Positions 34,038 through 43,155 of a stretch of DNA of 64,000 nucleotides are shown piece after piece. The stretch comes from Dehalococcoidia bacterium (GTDB lineage: Bacteria; Chloroflexota; Dehalococcoidia; Lucifugimonadales; Lucifugimonadaceae): positions 179,261-243,260 of the forward strand of contig JANQQP010000004.1 in NCBI GenBank assembly GCA_028285005.1, written 5' to 3'. The first letter of the stretch is position 1; each line of letters opens with the position of its first letter. The notes below the pieces were generated by a model. The model did not search any database, had not been told where the DNA came from, and saw nothing but the letters and a program-made list of their open reading frames with translations. The translations under genes were made by a program, and so were the position numbers.

Positions 34038-34913
34038 TTACCTCACTTCACCTGTCTTCATGTAACGCAGGTCGGCCTCCGTCCACTCCCACGACGGCTT
34101 GGCTCTGATGCGCTCCAGCCGCCGCTCTGAGTTCTCGGGCTGAGGACCTGCGGTGTAACCGTTTTCAAGTTGAGTCTCAGTGGTCTCGGGCGGCACGCGG
34201 TCTCGCCTAGCGGAGGTCCCATCACCGCCGAGTCTTCGTGCAAGGGCCTGCATGGCGTTAGGAGTGGACGCCGAGGCGAGCAGTTCGAAGTCTTCCGTCG
34301 CAATTCCATGCTCTCGGGCGAGCGACTGCGCAACGATGAAGCGAGCCTGTTGCTCTTGCTGCTGTATCGCACGCGTTCGCTCTGCCTCAGATAGCTGCAG
34401 GCGTTGCTGGTTTTCGATTGACCGGCGCGCCAGGGCGACGTTCTGCGGAGCCCTGGTCAACTGCGCCGCCTTCTCGTCGCCCACCTTCGCCTTCAGTTCG
34501 GCCTCTTGCTTCTTGAGCATCGCCTCGACCGCAGCATCCATGTTGAACTGCTGCAGCTGCTCACTTGCTTGCATCGCCGACTGCCGCGCATCTTCGATCT
34601 GCCTGGCCCAGGCGGCCTGCATTTTCGAGACCTCAGCTTGCGAATAGCTGCGCGCCTGCTTTGGCGTCGCCTCTCGGCCGGACTCTTTGTCCGGTTCCGG
34701 TTGATCGCTCGGCTCAGCAGCGAGCTCGGGTTCTGGCTCTGTGCGGGCTCGAGATTCGGTTGCCGCCGACTCCTGCGGAGCAGAGGACAGGAGCTGCTGC
34801 TCCCGCTCGAGCTGTTCCGCGGATGTCTGATCGACAATCTCGAAATCGAGGCCGTCATTGCCAGTTTCCGGCTCAGGCTGAGACGGGTTGTCAACTGCAG
34901 TTTCGGATACCAA
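34038..34913 (-). CDS. Phage scaffold-like protein
   Basis: A 291-residue, highly charged protein. The first 90 residues are acidic and disordered (rich in Glu, Pro, Ser). About 90-200 is Gln/Ala/Glu-rich helix (QIEDARQSAMQASEQLQQFN, MLKKQEAELKAKVGDEKAAQ), then a mixed C-terminus ending WEWTEADLRYMKTGEVR. This composition and its position directly before the capsid gene are those of phage scaffolding proteins, which shape the procapsid and then leave. The start is a TTG at 34913 with GGGAGG at good spacing. It is divergent from the terminase gene. Confidence 0.65.
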   Translation of the reverse strand: MVSETAVDNPSQPEPETGNDGLDFEIVDQTSAEQLEREQQLLSSAPQESAATESRARTEPEPELAAEPSDQPEPDKESGREATPKQARSYSQAEVSKMQAAWARQIEDARQSAMQASEQLQQFNMDAAVEAMLKKQEAELKAKVGDEKAAQLTRAPQNVALARRSIENQQRLQLSEAERTRAIQQQEQQARFIVAQSLAREHGIATEDFELLASASTPNAMQALARRLGGDGTSARRDRVPPETTETQLENGYTAGPQPENSERRLERIRAKPSWEWTEADLRYMKTGEVR

Positions 34914-35175
34914 ATCTGCCTCCCAGTAAGTAGGAAAACACCGCCTGAGCGAAGGGGCGCGAGACGTCTGTGAACTCAGACTTGATTTGAGTCTAGAAAC
35001 GGCGCTTGGCGAGTTGAAGCGATGTGTCAGGCGCGGCTCGATAGTCGCCTTGCGGTACGTCGAACACTGACTCTTCGCAGGAAACAGCAGATGTCCGTTC
35101 CTAGACTGATCAGTGAGTGGCGCTCAGTTACGAACACGCCGGAATACCTCGGCGCGTCACTTACTACAGAGATGC

Positions 35176-36681
35176 ATGAGACTCACTCGGGAACAGATCT
35201 TCGAGACTCTTCGCTATTCACCGAGCCCCGAACAGCTAGAGGTGCTCGAGGACCGGCACATGACGCAGCTGGTAGCCGGCGGATATCGAGGCGGCAAGTC
35301 CCGCACTGCCTCAATGAAGGGTCTGCTCTCGACGCTCGAATTTGTGTCTCGCTATCGCATGCACGCGGCCGGACAGGTCGCCTGGCTCGTCGCGGCCGAA
35401 TACGAGGCAACACGCGCTGAGTTCATGCATCCCGATGGCTCGCTGGGGCGCGACCTGGAGAGACTCTGGCCAGGAGTGACCTACAGTTCGAGGCTCGATC
35501 CGGGCGAGATTCGTGTACCAGTACCGGCAATCGACGGAACCGAAAGCCGTGGACACTTTTCGATTCGCACGAAATCGGCGTACAACCCCGCCAGCCTCGG
35601 CATGGAGTCACCGGTGTGGATCATTCTTTGTGAGGCGGCGAGAGTCAGCCAGGACGTTTACCACCGGCTGCTATCGAGATGCTCGGAGGCGCGACGCAGG
35701 TTCCCCGGTTTCGGATGGCTCCACATGGAAGGCACATTCGAGGGCTCGCTTGGCTGGTATGCGGCTTTGTGGACACGGTGGCAATCGAGGGCGATCCAGG
35801 AGGCCGAAAACGCCCGCAGCTTCTCATTGCCTTCCCATTCGAACACGGCGCTGTTTCCAGGCGGTGCAGACGATCCGCAGATTACAGCTCTACGTCGGTC
35901 ACTGCCTGAGGCCAAGTTCATGGAGCGGCACATGGGCGTTCCTGTACCGCCATCCGGTCGTGTGCATGGTGCATTCGACAACGATGTCCACATTCGGAGA
36001 GTTGTCTATGATCCCGAACAGCCGGTGTACATCGGCATCGACCCCGGCTATTCAGGGCAACCTTCGACCTATGCCGTCGAGGTCTGCCAGGTGAGGAAGT
36101 TCGAGAACGGCCACAGGCAGTGGGCGGTGATCGACGAGATCGCTGTCAACCGTCACTCGATGCCCGGCTTCACTGTCGCGGACGTGTGCGACATCGCAAT
36201 GACCAGAGACTGGTGGAGCAATCCTCAAAAGACTGGAGTGATCGACACAGCGGGTGCGAGCCACGCCGGAGCTCAGGAGAGCAACACTGAGGTGTGGCGG
36301 AAGAGAACCGGCCTGGTCCTCAGGCACGAGAAGGTGAGCGTTCTGTCAGGCATCGACAGGTTCGATTCCTGTCTCAAAGTTGACGAGGATTCAGCTGAGC
36401 CCGGCCTGGTGATCGATCCTCGTTGTGAGCTTCTCATCTCAGAACTCGGCGGCGGTCCGAACCCGTTCGATGGCCAGACACATGTCTACCGTTGGAACAC
36501 CGACCGAAGCGGCGATGTCATTGGGCGCGTCCCGCGTGACGAGTATTGCGACGGGATCAAGGCGCTGACCTATCTGTTTATCAACGTGATGGGGCACGCC
36601 GGTCGCACGGTGAGTAGTCCGCTTGAGACGGGGAGAATCGCCGTCAAATCGCGAAGGCGTCGTCGAATAGCAGCGAGCTAG
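35176..36681 (+). CDS. terL: Phage terminase large subunit (ATPase/nuclease)
   Basis: A 501-residue DNA-packaging motor. The ATPase domain has a Walker A at 34-42 (AGGYRGGKS) and a Walker B around 146-153 (VWIILCEA, with Cys before the catalytic Glu). The C-terminal RNase H-like nuclease keeps its three acidic residues: D289 in YIGIDPGYS, D357 in VIDTAG and D459 in EYCDGIK. All motor and cleavage residues look intact, so this is not a decayed gene. It reads away from the capsid/scaffold genes, and its stop overlaps the CinA-family gene within CTAG at 36678-36681. Confidence 0.85.
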   Translation: MRLTREQIFETLRYSPSPEQLEVLEDRHMTQLVAGGYRGGKSRTASMKGLLSTLEFVSRYRMHAAGQVAWLVAAEYEATRAEFMHPDGSLGRDLERLWPGVTYSSRLDPGEIRVPVPAIDGTESRGHFSIRTKSAYNPASLGMESPVWIILCEAARVSQDVYHRLLSRCSEARRRFPGFGWLHMEGTFEGSLGWYAALWTRWQSRAIQEAENARSFSLPSHSNTALFPGGADDPQITALRRSLPEAKFMERHMGVPVPPSGRVHGAFDNDVHIRRVVYDPEQPVYIGIDPGYSGQPSTYAVEVCQVRKFENGHRQWAVIDEIAVNRHSMPGFTVADVCDIAMTRDWWSNPQKTGVIDTAGASHAGAQESNTEVWRKRTGLVLRHEKVSVLSGIDRFDSCLKVDEDSAEPGLVIDPRCELLISELGGGPNPFDGQTHVYRWNTDRSGDVIGRVPRDEYCDGIKALTYLFINVMGHAGRTVSSPLETGRIAVKSRRRRRIAAS

Positions 36682-37166
36682 CCAGCCTGCTGCAGCGCCG
36701 TGTGCAGCAGCTCTAACGCTTTCACAGCGAAGAGGTCCATGTTCTTCGCCCGGTCATCGATTCCGGTTTCGAGCGTTTCCGAAAGATCAACCGGCCCAGA
36801 AACTGCAACACATGTGTGCCCCGCCGCATCGCCGTATCGGTTGCCCGTCGGGCCAGCCGCCCCGGTCTCACTCAGTCCCCATGTTGTCCCGAGCTTCTCT
36901 CGAGCTGTGGTCGCGCAGAGAGCCGCGTACGGCTCGCTGGCGGAACGCATCCCGGGGTGGGCATCTAGATCAACACCCAGGAAAGCGTCACGCGCTGTGC
37001 CGGTGTAGATGACTGCGCCACCCATGAAGTATGCCGAGGCGCCCGGCACCGAAAGTAACGCAGCCGAGACGAGCCCTCCGGTTGAAGACTCTGACACCGC
37101 GACCGTGTCGCCTCTTTCCTTGAGAAGCGCTCCAACGCTGGCAGCGAGTTGGTGCAGGTCCGTCAT
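36678..37166 (-). CDS. pncC: CinA-family nicotinamide-nucleotide amidohydrolase
   Basis: A 162-residue single-domain enzyme that deamidates NMN to nicotinate mononucleotide, recycling the by-product of NAD-dependent DNA ligase. The family signature is plain: VAVSESSTGGLVSAALLSVPGASAYFMGG, YTGTARDAFLGV, then GLSETGAAGPTGNRYG. The ATG at 37166 follows GGAG at six bases; longer frames to 37205 are less likely. This host-type gene stands between the terminase and the tail gene block on the opposite strand and overlaps the terminase stop by four bases. Confidence 0.88.
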   Translation of the reverse strand: MTDLHQLAASVGALLKERGDTVAVSESSTGGLVSAALLSVPGASAYFMGGAVIYTGTARDAFLGVDLDAHPGMRSASEPYAALCATTAREKLGTTWGLSETGAAGPTGNRYGDAAGHTCVAVSGPVDLSETLETGIDDRAKNMDLFAVKALELLHTALQQAG

Positions 37167-37317
37167 ATCTGTCTCCATTTCCGGGCGCTGAATCGGTGGG
37201 CTCAAAGCTCACTGCCACGGCGCCGTTCAAAGCTTCAAGTGAGCCGTTCTAGTCTAGTTTTCAGCGGCAAGTCTGTGTTCGGGATTTAGCAGCCGCACTA
37301 GCGAGCGGAGGGTCTCA

Positions 37318-38346
37318 ATGCCTGACAATGTCACGACCGAACTCGTCGATTCGGCGGGCGAGATCTTCGCTACTGATGCGATCGGCGGCTCGTCGGTTCA
37401 CTACCCCATCGGCAAACTGGCCTGGGGCGCTCTCAACACGGCGAACCTTACTGACACTTCGAGTCCGCTGCCAGTGCAGATCAAGGGCAATGGCCTGTCC
37501 TCAACCGCTCCCCTCTTTGTTCGAGGCTCCAACGCAGATTCGTCTGTGCCCGTCACCGGCACAGTCACCATCCAGGGCAACGCGTCCGTCTCGCCCGCTG
37601 CAGGCGCCTCGTTCGCTGTCACGATCGACTCTGCCGACATAGTGCGCGCGAAGATCGTGGAATCTGACTCGGCTGGTCCGGTCTTCACTGAGGGTGATTC
37701 GGCTGCAGCGGCCAGATTCTTCGCCGTTGGTTTCGAGAGCGACTCGGCGGCCAATGCGTTCAGCGTGGTCTCCGCCGGTTCACCGATGCCTGTACAAGGC
37801 GACACGCTTGTTTCTGTGACGGGATACGTCGCGCCATCAACTGTCGTCACGGTGACGAACATGTCGGATACGACCGTTACCGTCAGTGGGACGGTTACGG
37901 TGCAGGGCAATGCTTCAGTCGCTATCGTCGCCGGGTCATCTATCTCAATCTCAAACGATTCCACCGAAAAGGTCGGCGTCGGCTTGAACGCCATCGGCGC
38001 AGACTCAGCGGGTGCTCTGCTGTCGTTCGCAACGGTCCTCAGCTCGGCACTTGAGACGGTCACAACGAGCGGCGGCAGGCTATACGGCTACATGCTGACC
38101 AACCCGGATACTGCCTCGATCGTCTACGCAAAGATTTTCGCCGACGATTCCACGGGAGTCACGAAGGGCACAACATCGCCAACTCTGAACCTTGGCATTC
38201 CGCCTGAAGGCGGAGCCAATGTCACCTTCCCGCAGGGACTGCTCATGTCCAGTGGCATGTCTCTGCTGGCGGCAGGTGGTTCCGCGCTGACTGATACGTC
38301 AACACCAGCCAGCAACCTTGTGGTCAACCTGTTCTACAAGGACTGA
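37318..38346 (+). CDS. Phage-type beta-rich structural protein with internal repeats
   Basis: A 342-residue, Ser/Thr/Ala/Val-rich protein with almost no Cys or aromatic residues, as in virion decoration or tail-fibre proteins. GTVTIQGNASVSPAAGAS and GTVTVQGNASVAIVAGSS are two copies of one segment about 115 residues apart, and Asp-Ser-Ala-Gly recurs. The C-terminal part (LYGYMLTNPDTASIVYAKIF, NVTFPQGLLMSSGMSLL, NLVVNLFYKD) resembles small jelly-roll modules of phage structural proteins. GGAGG precedes the ATG. It opens a co-directional run of six genes ending at 42397. Confidence 0.55.
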   Translation: MPDNVTTELVDSAGEIFATDAIGGSSVHYPIGKLAWGALNTANLTDTSSPLPVQIKGNGLSSTAPLFVRGSNADSSVPVTGTVTIQGNASVSPAAGASFAVTIDSADIVRAKIVESDSAGPVFTEGDSAAAARFFAVGFESDSAANAFSVVSAGSPMPVQGDTLVSVTGYVAPSTVVTVTNMSDTTVTVSGTVTVQGNASVAIVAGSSISISNDSTEKVGVGLNAIGADSAGALLSFATVLSSALETVTTSGGRLYGYMLTNPDTASIVYAKIFADDSTGVTKGTTSPTLNLGIPPEGGANVTFPQGLLMSSGMSLLAAGGSALTDTSTPASNLVVNLFYKD

Positions 38347-38385
38347 TCTGGCCTCAAGACCTTCGAATCGGAGAAAGAGGGGGTA

Positions 38386-38583
38386 ATGGGGTTCTGGACG
38401 ACGGTGCTGGTTGCGTTGCGGCTGAGGGCCGGCCAGGTGCCGGTCGTCACCGACCCGATGCACTCGCATCGACTGTGGTTGGATGCTGTCTCAGCACGGC
38501 GAATCAAGATTGACGCTGGAACCGTGCAGAAGCTCAGGAGTGATGCTGAAGTGGTGCGGCGAGTCCATGTGGAGGCCATCTGA
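38386..38583 (+). CDS. Small protein in the tail gene block
   Basis: A 65-residue protein that I do not recognise. After a hydrophobic start (MGFWTTVLVALRLRAG) it has short repeated strands (AVSARRIKIDAG, AEVVRRVHVEA) like a beta-helix rung. Its TGA overlaps the ATG of the next gene (TGATG at 38581-38585), so the two are translationally coupled. Context suggests a virion component or assembly factor. Confidence 0.5.
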   Translation: MGFWTTVLVALRLRAGQVPVVTDPMHSHRLWLDAVSARRIKIDAGTVQKLRSDAEVVRRVHVEAI

Positions 38584-38930
38584 TGTCCAGGCAGTCGTGG
38601 GGTGATCCGGACGCTATTCCGGAAGGTTCCGACGTGAGTCTCGAAGCGGTCCTGACTGTGAATGGAGCAATCTCTCCTTCGCAGATAACTTCGAGCGGGA
38701 CGTTCACCGTTTCGATCGAGAACACGGTCCTGCCAATCCAAACGATTCTCACCGATGAGTTGAGTGACGCAGTCATCGCGTCGGCTGGTCTTGTCAGGTG
38801 GGACATCACATCGGCTCAGACATCCGGGTGGCCTGCCGGGACATTCGACGGTGACATAAAGCTTGTGGACTCAGGAGGAACGATCACCTACTGGCCCGTG
38901 AGCCTGCGGATCAGGAGTGTTGTCGACTAA
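38583..38930 (+). CDS. Small beta-rich virion-type protein
   Basis: A 115-residue protein, predicted all-beta: GSDVSLEAVLTVNGAIS, SGTFTVSIENTVLPIQTIL, RWDITSAQTSGW and DGDIKLVDSGGTITYWPVSLRI. The ending resembles the immunoglobulin-like or BppU-type beta-sandwich of phage baseplate and tail proteins. There is no named match I can be sure of. It starts inside the stop codon of the preceding gene. Confidence 0.5.
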   Translation: MSRQSWGDPDAIPEGSDVSLEAVLTVNGAISPSQITSSGTFTVSIENTVLPIQTILTDELSDAVIASAGLVRWDITSAQTSGWPAGTFDGDIKLVDSGGTITYWPVSLRIRSVVD

Positions 38931-38981
38931 ACGCTTTTCTTCGGTTGGATCGTGAAGTGCACATTGAAGGTGTGAGGTGGT

Positions 38982-40262
38982 GTGGAAATGCCGGTGACCC
39001 AGCGACGGACCAGGAAACAGCTACGGCACTCGGTCGGGCTGTTACTCGGCGCCTTGAGGCGGGACACAGGGCAGACCGAATCCAGTCCGACTGAGACGGC
39101 TCCAAACGCGGCGAAGCTGATCGATAGCACGCTCGTTTTCGGGGCAGACAACGAACACCGAGGAAGATGGGTCTTCGCTCTGGATTCTGCCGGGTCGCAG
39201 CATGTCCGCAGGATCTCGGCATCTTCCAGAGACGAAAGGTCTCTCACTGCCTCCAGGGAGTTCCCTTCAGTACCCGGCAGTAGCTGGACGTATGAGCTCT
39301 GGGACGCCGACATTTCACCGGATGATGTCCACGAGTTCATCAACCAGGGGATAAGCGGAGTCAGGCGCAAGGGCTCCATCGCAGTAGTCGACGAATCAGT
39401 TCATACCGGCGGGATGATCAATTCGTTCGCTCTTTCGTCTGAGTGGATTGGCGTGAGGGAATTGAGCTGGCGTTCCGGATATTCAGGAGTCTCCGTCGCT
39501 GACATGGACAGCCCCATGACGGCGCTGTCCGGCAACGTCACATCCAACACGGACTCGGCCGATCTGCGAGAGGGGAGTGGCGCGGCTCGACTTGAGATCG
39601 ATGCGGCGGCCAGCTCGGGCGAAGTCCTCGGTGAGTCGATCTTCAGTGCGACTGAGGCGAGAGGGTTCGATCAACTTGAGCTTTGGCACAAGACGAATGT
39701 CGCGACGACCTCATCGAACCTCGCCATCCAGCTGCAGCAAGGTTCCTCCATGCACGAATCGCTGCCACTGCCTGCGGCCGAGCCTGACCGCTGGACCTAT
39801 GTATCGCTTGAGATCGCGGCCCCAGAGAAGAACGATGCACTCGATGCCATTCGTCTGGCAGTCGGAAGCAGCGACGGAGGCGCGGTTACCACCTGGCTCG
39901 ACGATATCAAGCTCGTCAGGGCGAACTCTGAAGTGTGGCACCGCGTGCCGCGTGAGTTCTGGAGAGTCGATGCTGCGAAGCGCGAACTGACGCTGACAGA
40001 TGATGCGCGCTTGCCATACAGCCGGTTGAGGATGACCGGAGTCCGATCTCCGGCTCTCCTCTCATCAGACTCGGACGTGTGCGACGTGGATGCCCAGTAT
40101 GTGATCAATGCAACAGCCGCCGGTCTACTGCGGTCCCGGAGCGACCGGCGAAGCGCAAGCCGTGACGGTGCGATGCAGCAGGCCGATCTATATGAACAGC
40201 TGGCCCAAACACAGCGTCTGAGGATGAACACACCGGCGAATATCAGATGGGTGGATGACTAA
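38982..40262 (+). CDS. Tail/adhesin-like protein with jelly-roll domain
   Basis: A 426-residue protein. The N-terminus is basic. The centre (about 185-310) reads like a carbohydrate-binding jelly roll: GSGAARLEIDAAASSGEVLG, FDQLELWHKTNVATTSSNLA, RWTYVSLEIAAP and TTWLDDIKLVRA. The C-terminal 110 residues are helical. Such folds sit in phage receptor-binding proteins. Start: GTG at 38982 or ATG at 38988. Its stop overlaps the next start as TAATG at 40260-40264. Confidence 0.5.
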   Translation: MEMPVTQRRTRKQLRHSVGLLLGALRRDTGQTESSPTETAPNAAKLIDSTLVFGADNEHRGRWVFALDSAGSQHVRRISASSRDERSLTASREFPSVPGSSWTYELWDADISPDDVHEFINQGISGVRRKGSIAVVDESVHTGGMINSFALSSEWIGVRELSWRSGYSGVSVADMDSPMTALSGNVTSNTDSADLREGSGAARLEIDAAASSGEVLGESIFSATEARGFDQLELWHKTNVATTSSNLAIQLQQGSSMHESLPLPAAEPDRWTYVSLEIAAPEKNDALDAIRLAVGSSDGGAVTTWLDDIKLVRANSEVWHRVPREFWRVDAAKRELTLTDDARLPYSRLRMTGVRSPALLSSDSDVCDVDAQYVINATAAGLLRSRSDRRSASRDGAMQQADLYEQLAQTQRLRMNTPANIRWVDD

Positions 40263-42103
40263 TGGGGCAACCGGCTGTCACAGACGAAGGACAGGTCTTG
40301 CTGGATGGAACAACCTATCGAATTGATGGGCGCGTCCAGCGAGAGCTTGCAACGCGGTTCGCACCGAAAACGGTCATCGGTGACTACACGGATGAGTCCA
40401 GCCCTCTGATCTCCACGGCTACGTGGCGTTCGTGGAACGGCGGATTCGGCCTGGAGACGATACGCGATGCAAGCGACTTCAATCGCAGCCGCTGGAGTTC
40501 GCTCTATACCCGGATTCCGGACCACCTGTTGTTGGGCCCGAGCGTCGGGCAGTTGGATAGTGGACTTGGGACTTCTCTCAGCCGTTTCTTCGATTTCAAC
40601 GACAGTCTTTTCGCGATAAATGGCATGAACGTCCGGTCGTACGACGATGTGAACGATAGCTTCATCACTTCACCCGTCCGGACCCTGGTCGCGGATGTGA
40701 CAGATGCCACGAGCGGAGTTCTCAACGGCGAACCGGTAGCTGTTGTGGCGCAGGGCACCGCGACTGACTGGTCCTCCAGCGCGGGCGATTCGACTGCATG
40801 GAACAGAGACACGACAGCCATGGGCAGGGTCACTTTCTGGCGTGACCTTCTCTGGGGTGCTGATTCCCTGGACCAACTTTCATTCACAGCAGACCTGAGT
40901 GACGGCTGGACACAGGTGGCAAGTCTGCCGGAACCGTACGACGACGTTGTGAACCTGTTCGCCGGACCTTCTGGTGACCGGAATGACCCGGAGGCGTTGT
41001 ATCTCGGCACTCGACGCGGGCTTTGGGTCTACGACAACCTGAATGAGCGATTTCGCAACACAGGCATAGATCTGCCGAGATCGAACGCAACCGCGGTCGC
41101 ATGGAACGGTGCTGTCTACTACACCAGCGAGCAGCGCGTCTTGCGGTTCACTCCCGGTGTCACCAATGTAGTGGACGATGTCACTCCGACCATCATCTCT
41201 GACAGCTTCACGACTCGCACGCAGCTTGGCCACTACCAGGAAGCCCATCCTGGCATCGACGGTGTCTTCTTCCTGACCAGTGGCAGGCCGGTGATTCACC
41301 AGTGGGACGGGAAGGCATGGAGTGGCTTTCCGGCGAACGGTCATGGCCTGTTTACGTCCGGCGAAGATGTCGGTGGACTGTTCCTTTCGACAGCGAACGG
41401 CAAGCACAGACTTGTGTTCGGTCACATCGAGCCGTTTGTGACTAACGGGACGATGAGCATGAACTTGCCGGTGCTCAGTGCTGACTTGGCAGGCCAGAGC
41501 AGCTTCGGCTTCGTCGCTGATGGCAGTCTCGTGACCCCTTGGTTCGACGGCTTCGTATCAGGCCGGGAAAAGCTGGCGGTGAGCGTTGGGCTTGAGGTTT
41601 CGATACCCGACTCGAACGAGATGGTCCGCATCACCTACACGCGGGACGATGGCGATACGTCGGGCAATGTCATCGAACTGAATGACCCCGGATACCACGC
41701 CATCACCGTGCCTATTCGCGATCTCAGTCAGAACAACGAGCCGATCGGAGTTTTGTTTGACCGCATCTCCCTTCGAGTCGAGATGGAGACAGACTTCACT
41801 GACACCTCTCACCTGTTCCACAGCCCCGATATCAAGCGGCTTTCACTCAACTACATCAAGGCGCAGCCGATCAGATGGGCCTACAGCTTTGATATAGACG
41901 TGGACGCGGGCCAGAGTGCGTCCGAGGTCAGGCAGGCGCTTGAGAGCACTTTCAACAAGCAGACATTGGTGCAGTTCGCGTATCGAGACCCTGCAGCGGA
42001 TAAGGGTGATGCAAAACTGGTCATCCCTGTCAGCCTTCAGAGTGAAGAGGTCACGGGATTCGAGGAAAGCGGCAAGTTCCGCGTTGTGGTGACGGAGGTC
42101 TAG
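40262..42103 (+). CDS. Large tail protein, beta-propeller-like
   Basis: A 613-residue protein, the largest of the block. The middle (about 100-400) has repeated blade-like segments such as LFAGPSGDRNDPEALYLGTR, ATAVAWNGAVYYTSEQRVLR, GIDGVFFLTSGRPVIHQWDG and GGLFLSTANGKHRLVFGH, which suggest a beta-propeller. The C-terminal third is beta-sandwich-like and ends with a strand-rich tail. Proteins of this sort form tail shafts or receptor-binding tips. I cannot assign a named family. It abuts the next gene with no spacer. Confidence 0.55.
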   Translation: MGQPAVTDEGQVLLDGTTYRIDGRVQRELATRFAPKTVIGDYTDESSPLISTATWRSWNGGFGLETIRDASDFNRSRWSSLYTRIPDHLLLGPSVGQLDSGLGTSLSRFFDFNDSLFAINGMNVRSYDDVNDSFITSPVRTLVADVTDATSGVLNGEPVAVVAQGTATDWSSSAGDSTAWNRDTTAMGRVTFWRDLLWGADSLDQLSFTADLSDGWTQVASLPEPYDDVVNLFAGPSGDRNDPEALYLGTRRGLWVYDNLNERFRNTGIDLPRSNATAVAWNGAVYYTSEQRVLRFTPGVTNVVDDVTPTIISDSFTTRTQLGHYQEAHPGIDGVFFLTSGRPVIHQWDGKAWSGFPANGHGLFTSGEDVGGLFLSTANGKHRLVFGHIEPFVTNGTMSMNLPVLSADLAGQSSFGFVADGSLVTPWFDGFVSGREKLAVSVGLEVSIPDSNEMVRITYTRDDGDTSGNVIELNDPGYHAITVPIRDLSQNNEPIGVLFDRISLRVEMETDFTDTSHLFHSPDIKRLSLNYIKAQPIRWAYSFDIDVDAGQSASEVRQALESTFNKQTLVQFAYRDPAADKGDAKLVIPVSLQSEEVTGFEESGKFRVVVTEV

Positions 42104-42397
42104 ATGGCACGCATCACGGTCTCATCGCTTCTTGTCGCGGATACATTGACCTCTGTGCAGTTTCAAACCGCGCCACGCCCCAGGATAAGATCGGCGGTTT
42201 TCAGCGCGAGGACAGGCAACACCGGATCGATTTTTCTCGCGACCGATTCGGCGGCGAAGTCTTCGGGTTTCGAACTGTCGGCCGGAACACGTGAGGAGTG
42301 GTCGATGCTTCCTGCGACCGTAAAGGGCTCGGCGCTATGGGTCTGGGGCGCATCGTCCGGCGACAGGCTGGACTATCAACTGCTGCTGGATGAGTGA
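42104..42397 (+). CDS. Small beta-sandwich protein ending the tail block
   Basis: A 97-residue protein starting on the base after the previous stop, hence translationally coupled. It is all-beta in pattern (MARITVSSLLVADTLTSV, SGFELSAGTREEWSM, ALWVWGASSGDRLDYQLLL), as in small capsid-decoration or tail-tip proteins. No family is recognised. A 6-bp hairpin, TGGTGC/GCACCA at 42416-42435, follows and may mark the end of the transcript. Confidence 0.5.
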   Translation: MARITVSSLLVADTLTSVQFQTAPRPRIRSAVFSARTGNTGSIFLATDSAAKSSGFELSAGTREEWSMLPATVKGSALWVWGASSGDRLDYQLLLDE

Positions 42398-42481
42398 ACT
42401 GGTCGAGTGAACCACTGGTGCCGCCCGGTGCACCAAAGATGTACTCTGGCAAGAGACCAAGCCTCTGCCTGAGTAGGTTCA

Positions 42482-42715
42482 ATGCCGCAGATCACCGTTT
42501 ACTCCTCGAATATGTGCAGCACCTGCGAGATGATGAAGCAGTTTCTTGTACTGCGCGGTGTTGAGTTCGAGGAAAAGAACGTCTCTACTGACCTCGAAGG
42601 CAGATCAGAGTTGCTGTCACTTGGCTACGATTCGACGCCTGTCACCGTGATCGGAGACCGGACTCTTGCCGGCTTTGACACAGCTGAGATCGATGCGGCC
42701 CTGAAGGCGTTGTGA
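42482..42715 (+). CDS. Glutaredoxin-like (NrdH-type) protein
   Basis: A 77-residue thioredoxin-fold protein. The redox motif is CSTC in ITVYSSNMCSTCEMMKQFL. The conserved cis-Pro follows in DSTPVTVIGDRTLAGFD, where the family has TVP. It would reduce disulfides in the cytoplasm with thioredoxin reductase or a low-molecular-weight thiol. It stands directly downstream of the tail genes and upstream of a NifU-like protein and a selenoprotein, forming a small redox-themed group. Confidence 0.85.
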   Translation: MPQITVYSSNMCSTCEMMKQFLVLRGVEFEEKNVSTDLEGRSELLSLGYDSTPVTVIGDRTLAGFDTAEIDAALKAL

Positions 42716-42774
42716 GCCTTCCGTCGATATGCCTGCGCTATGATTGAGGTTCACGAACCCAGGGGCGCAATGCG

Positions 42775-43020
42775 ATGGTAGCCACCACTTCAAACGATAA
42801 AGTCGACTTCGTGCTTCAACAGATCGAGATCATGGTCGCCAGCGAAGGCGGCTCGCTCGAATTGGTATCTGCAGCCGATGACGCACTGACCGTTCGCTAC
42901 ATCCCGGGCGTAAATGAAGAGTGCCCGGAGTGCGTCCCATCGCTGGAACAGGTCACCCAATTCTTGACCGCTTCCCTCCAGATCCACGCTCCTGAGATCT
43001 CATCGGTCGAGGTCTCCTGA
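42775..43020 (+). CDS. NifU C-terminal-like protein
   Basis: An 81-residue protein. IEIMVASEGGSLELVSAADDALTVRYIPG and EECPECVPSLEQVTQFL follow the NifU C-terminal domain, in which a CxxC pair binds a transient [4Fe-4S] cluster for transfer to other proteins. Here the motif is CPEC. The match is clear in layout but not long. It lies 59 bp after the glutaredoxin-like gene, and glutaredoxin/NfU pairs fit iron-sulfur cluster handling. Confidence 0.6.
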   Translation: MVATTSNDKVDFVLQQIEIMVASEGGSLELVSAADDALTVRYIPGVNEECPECVPSLEQVTQFLTASLQIHAPEISSVEVS

Positions 43021-43155
43021 CCGTATAGGCCCCTTTCGCTCTTCTCTCCGACTGCCGCTATATCGCTCCTTGCGGCTAAACGCGCTGTTGTAAGATCAGC
43101 CCGAACTCGGCGAAACCGAACCACGCCGTCTTACAGCACCAACGGAGAGAACTCC

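Noticed and set aside
34180-34973. Overlapping plus-strand frames opposite the scaffold-like gene
   Set aside because: They mirror the Gln/Glu/Ala-rich codons of the scaffold frame and give Cys/Ser/Leu-rich products without ribosome sites.
37550-37940. Possible short tandem repeat or CRISPR-like array
   Set aside because: The recurring segments are protein-level repeats (GTVT-x-QGNASV) inside one open frame, without equal spacers or conserved palindromic units. I saw no CRISPR array in the window.
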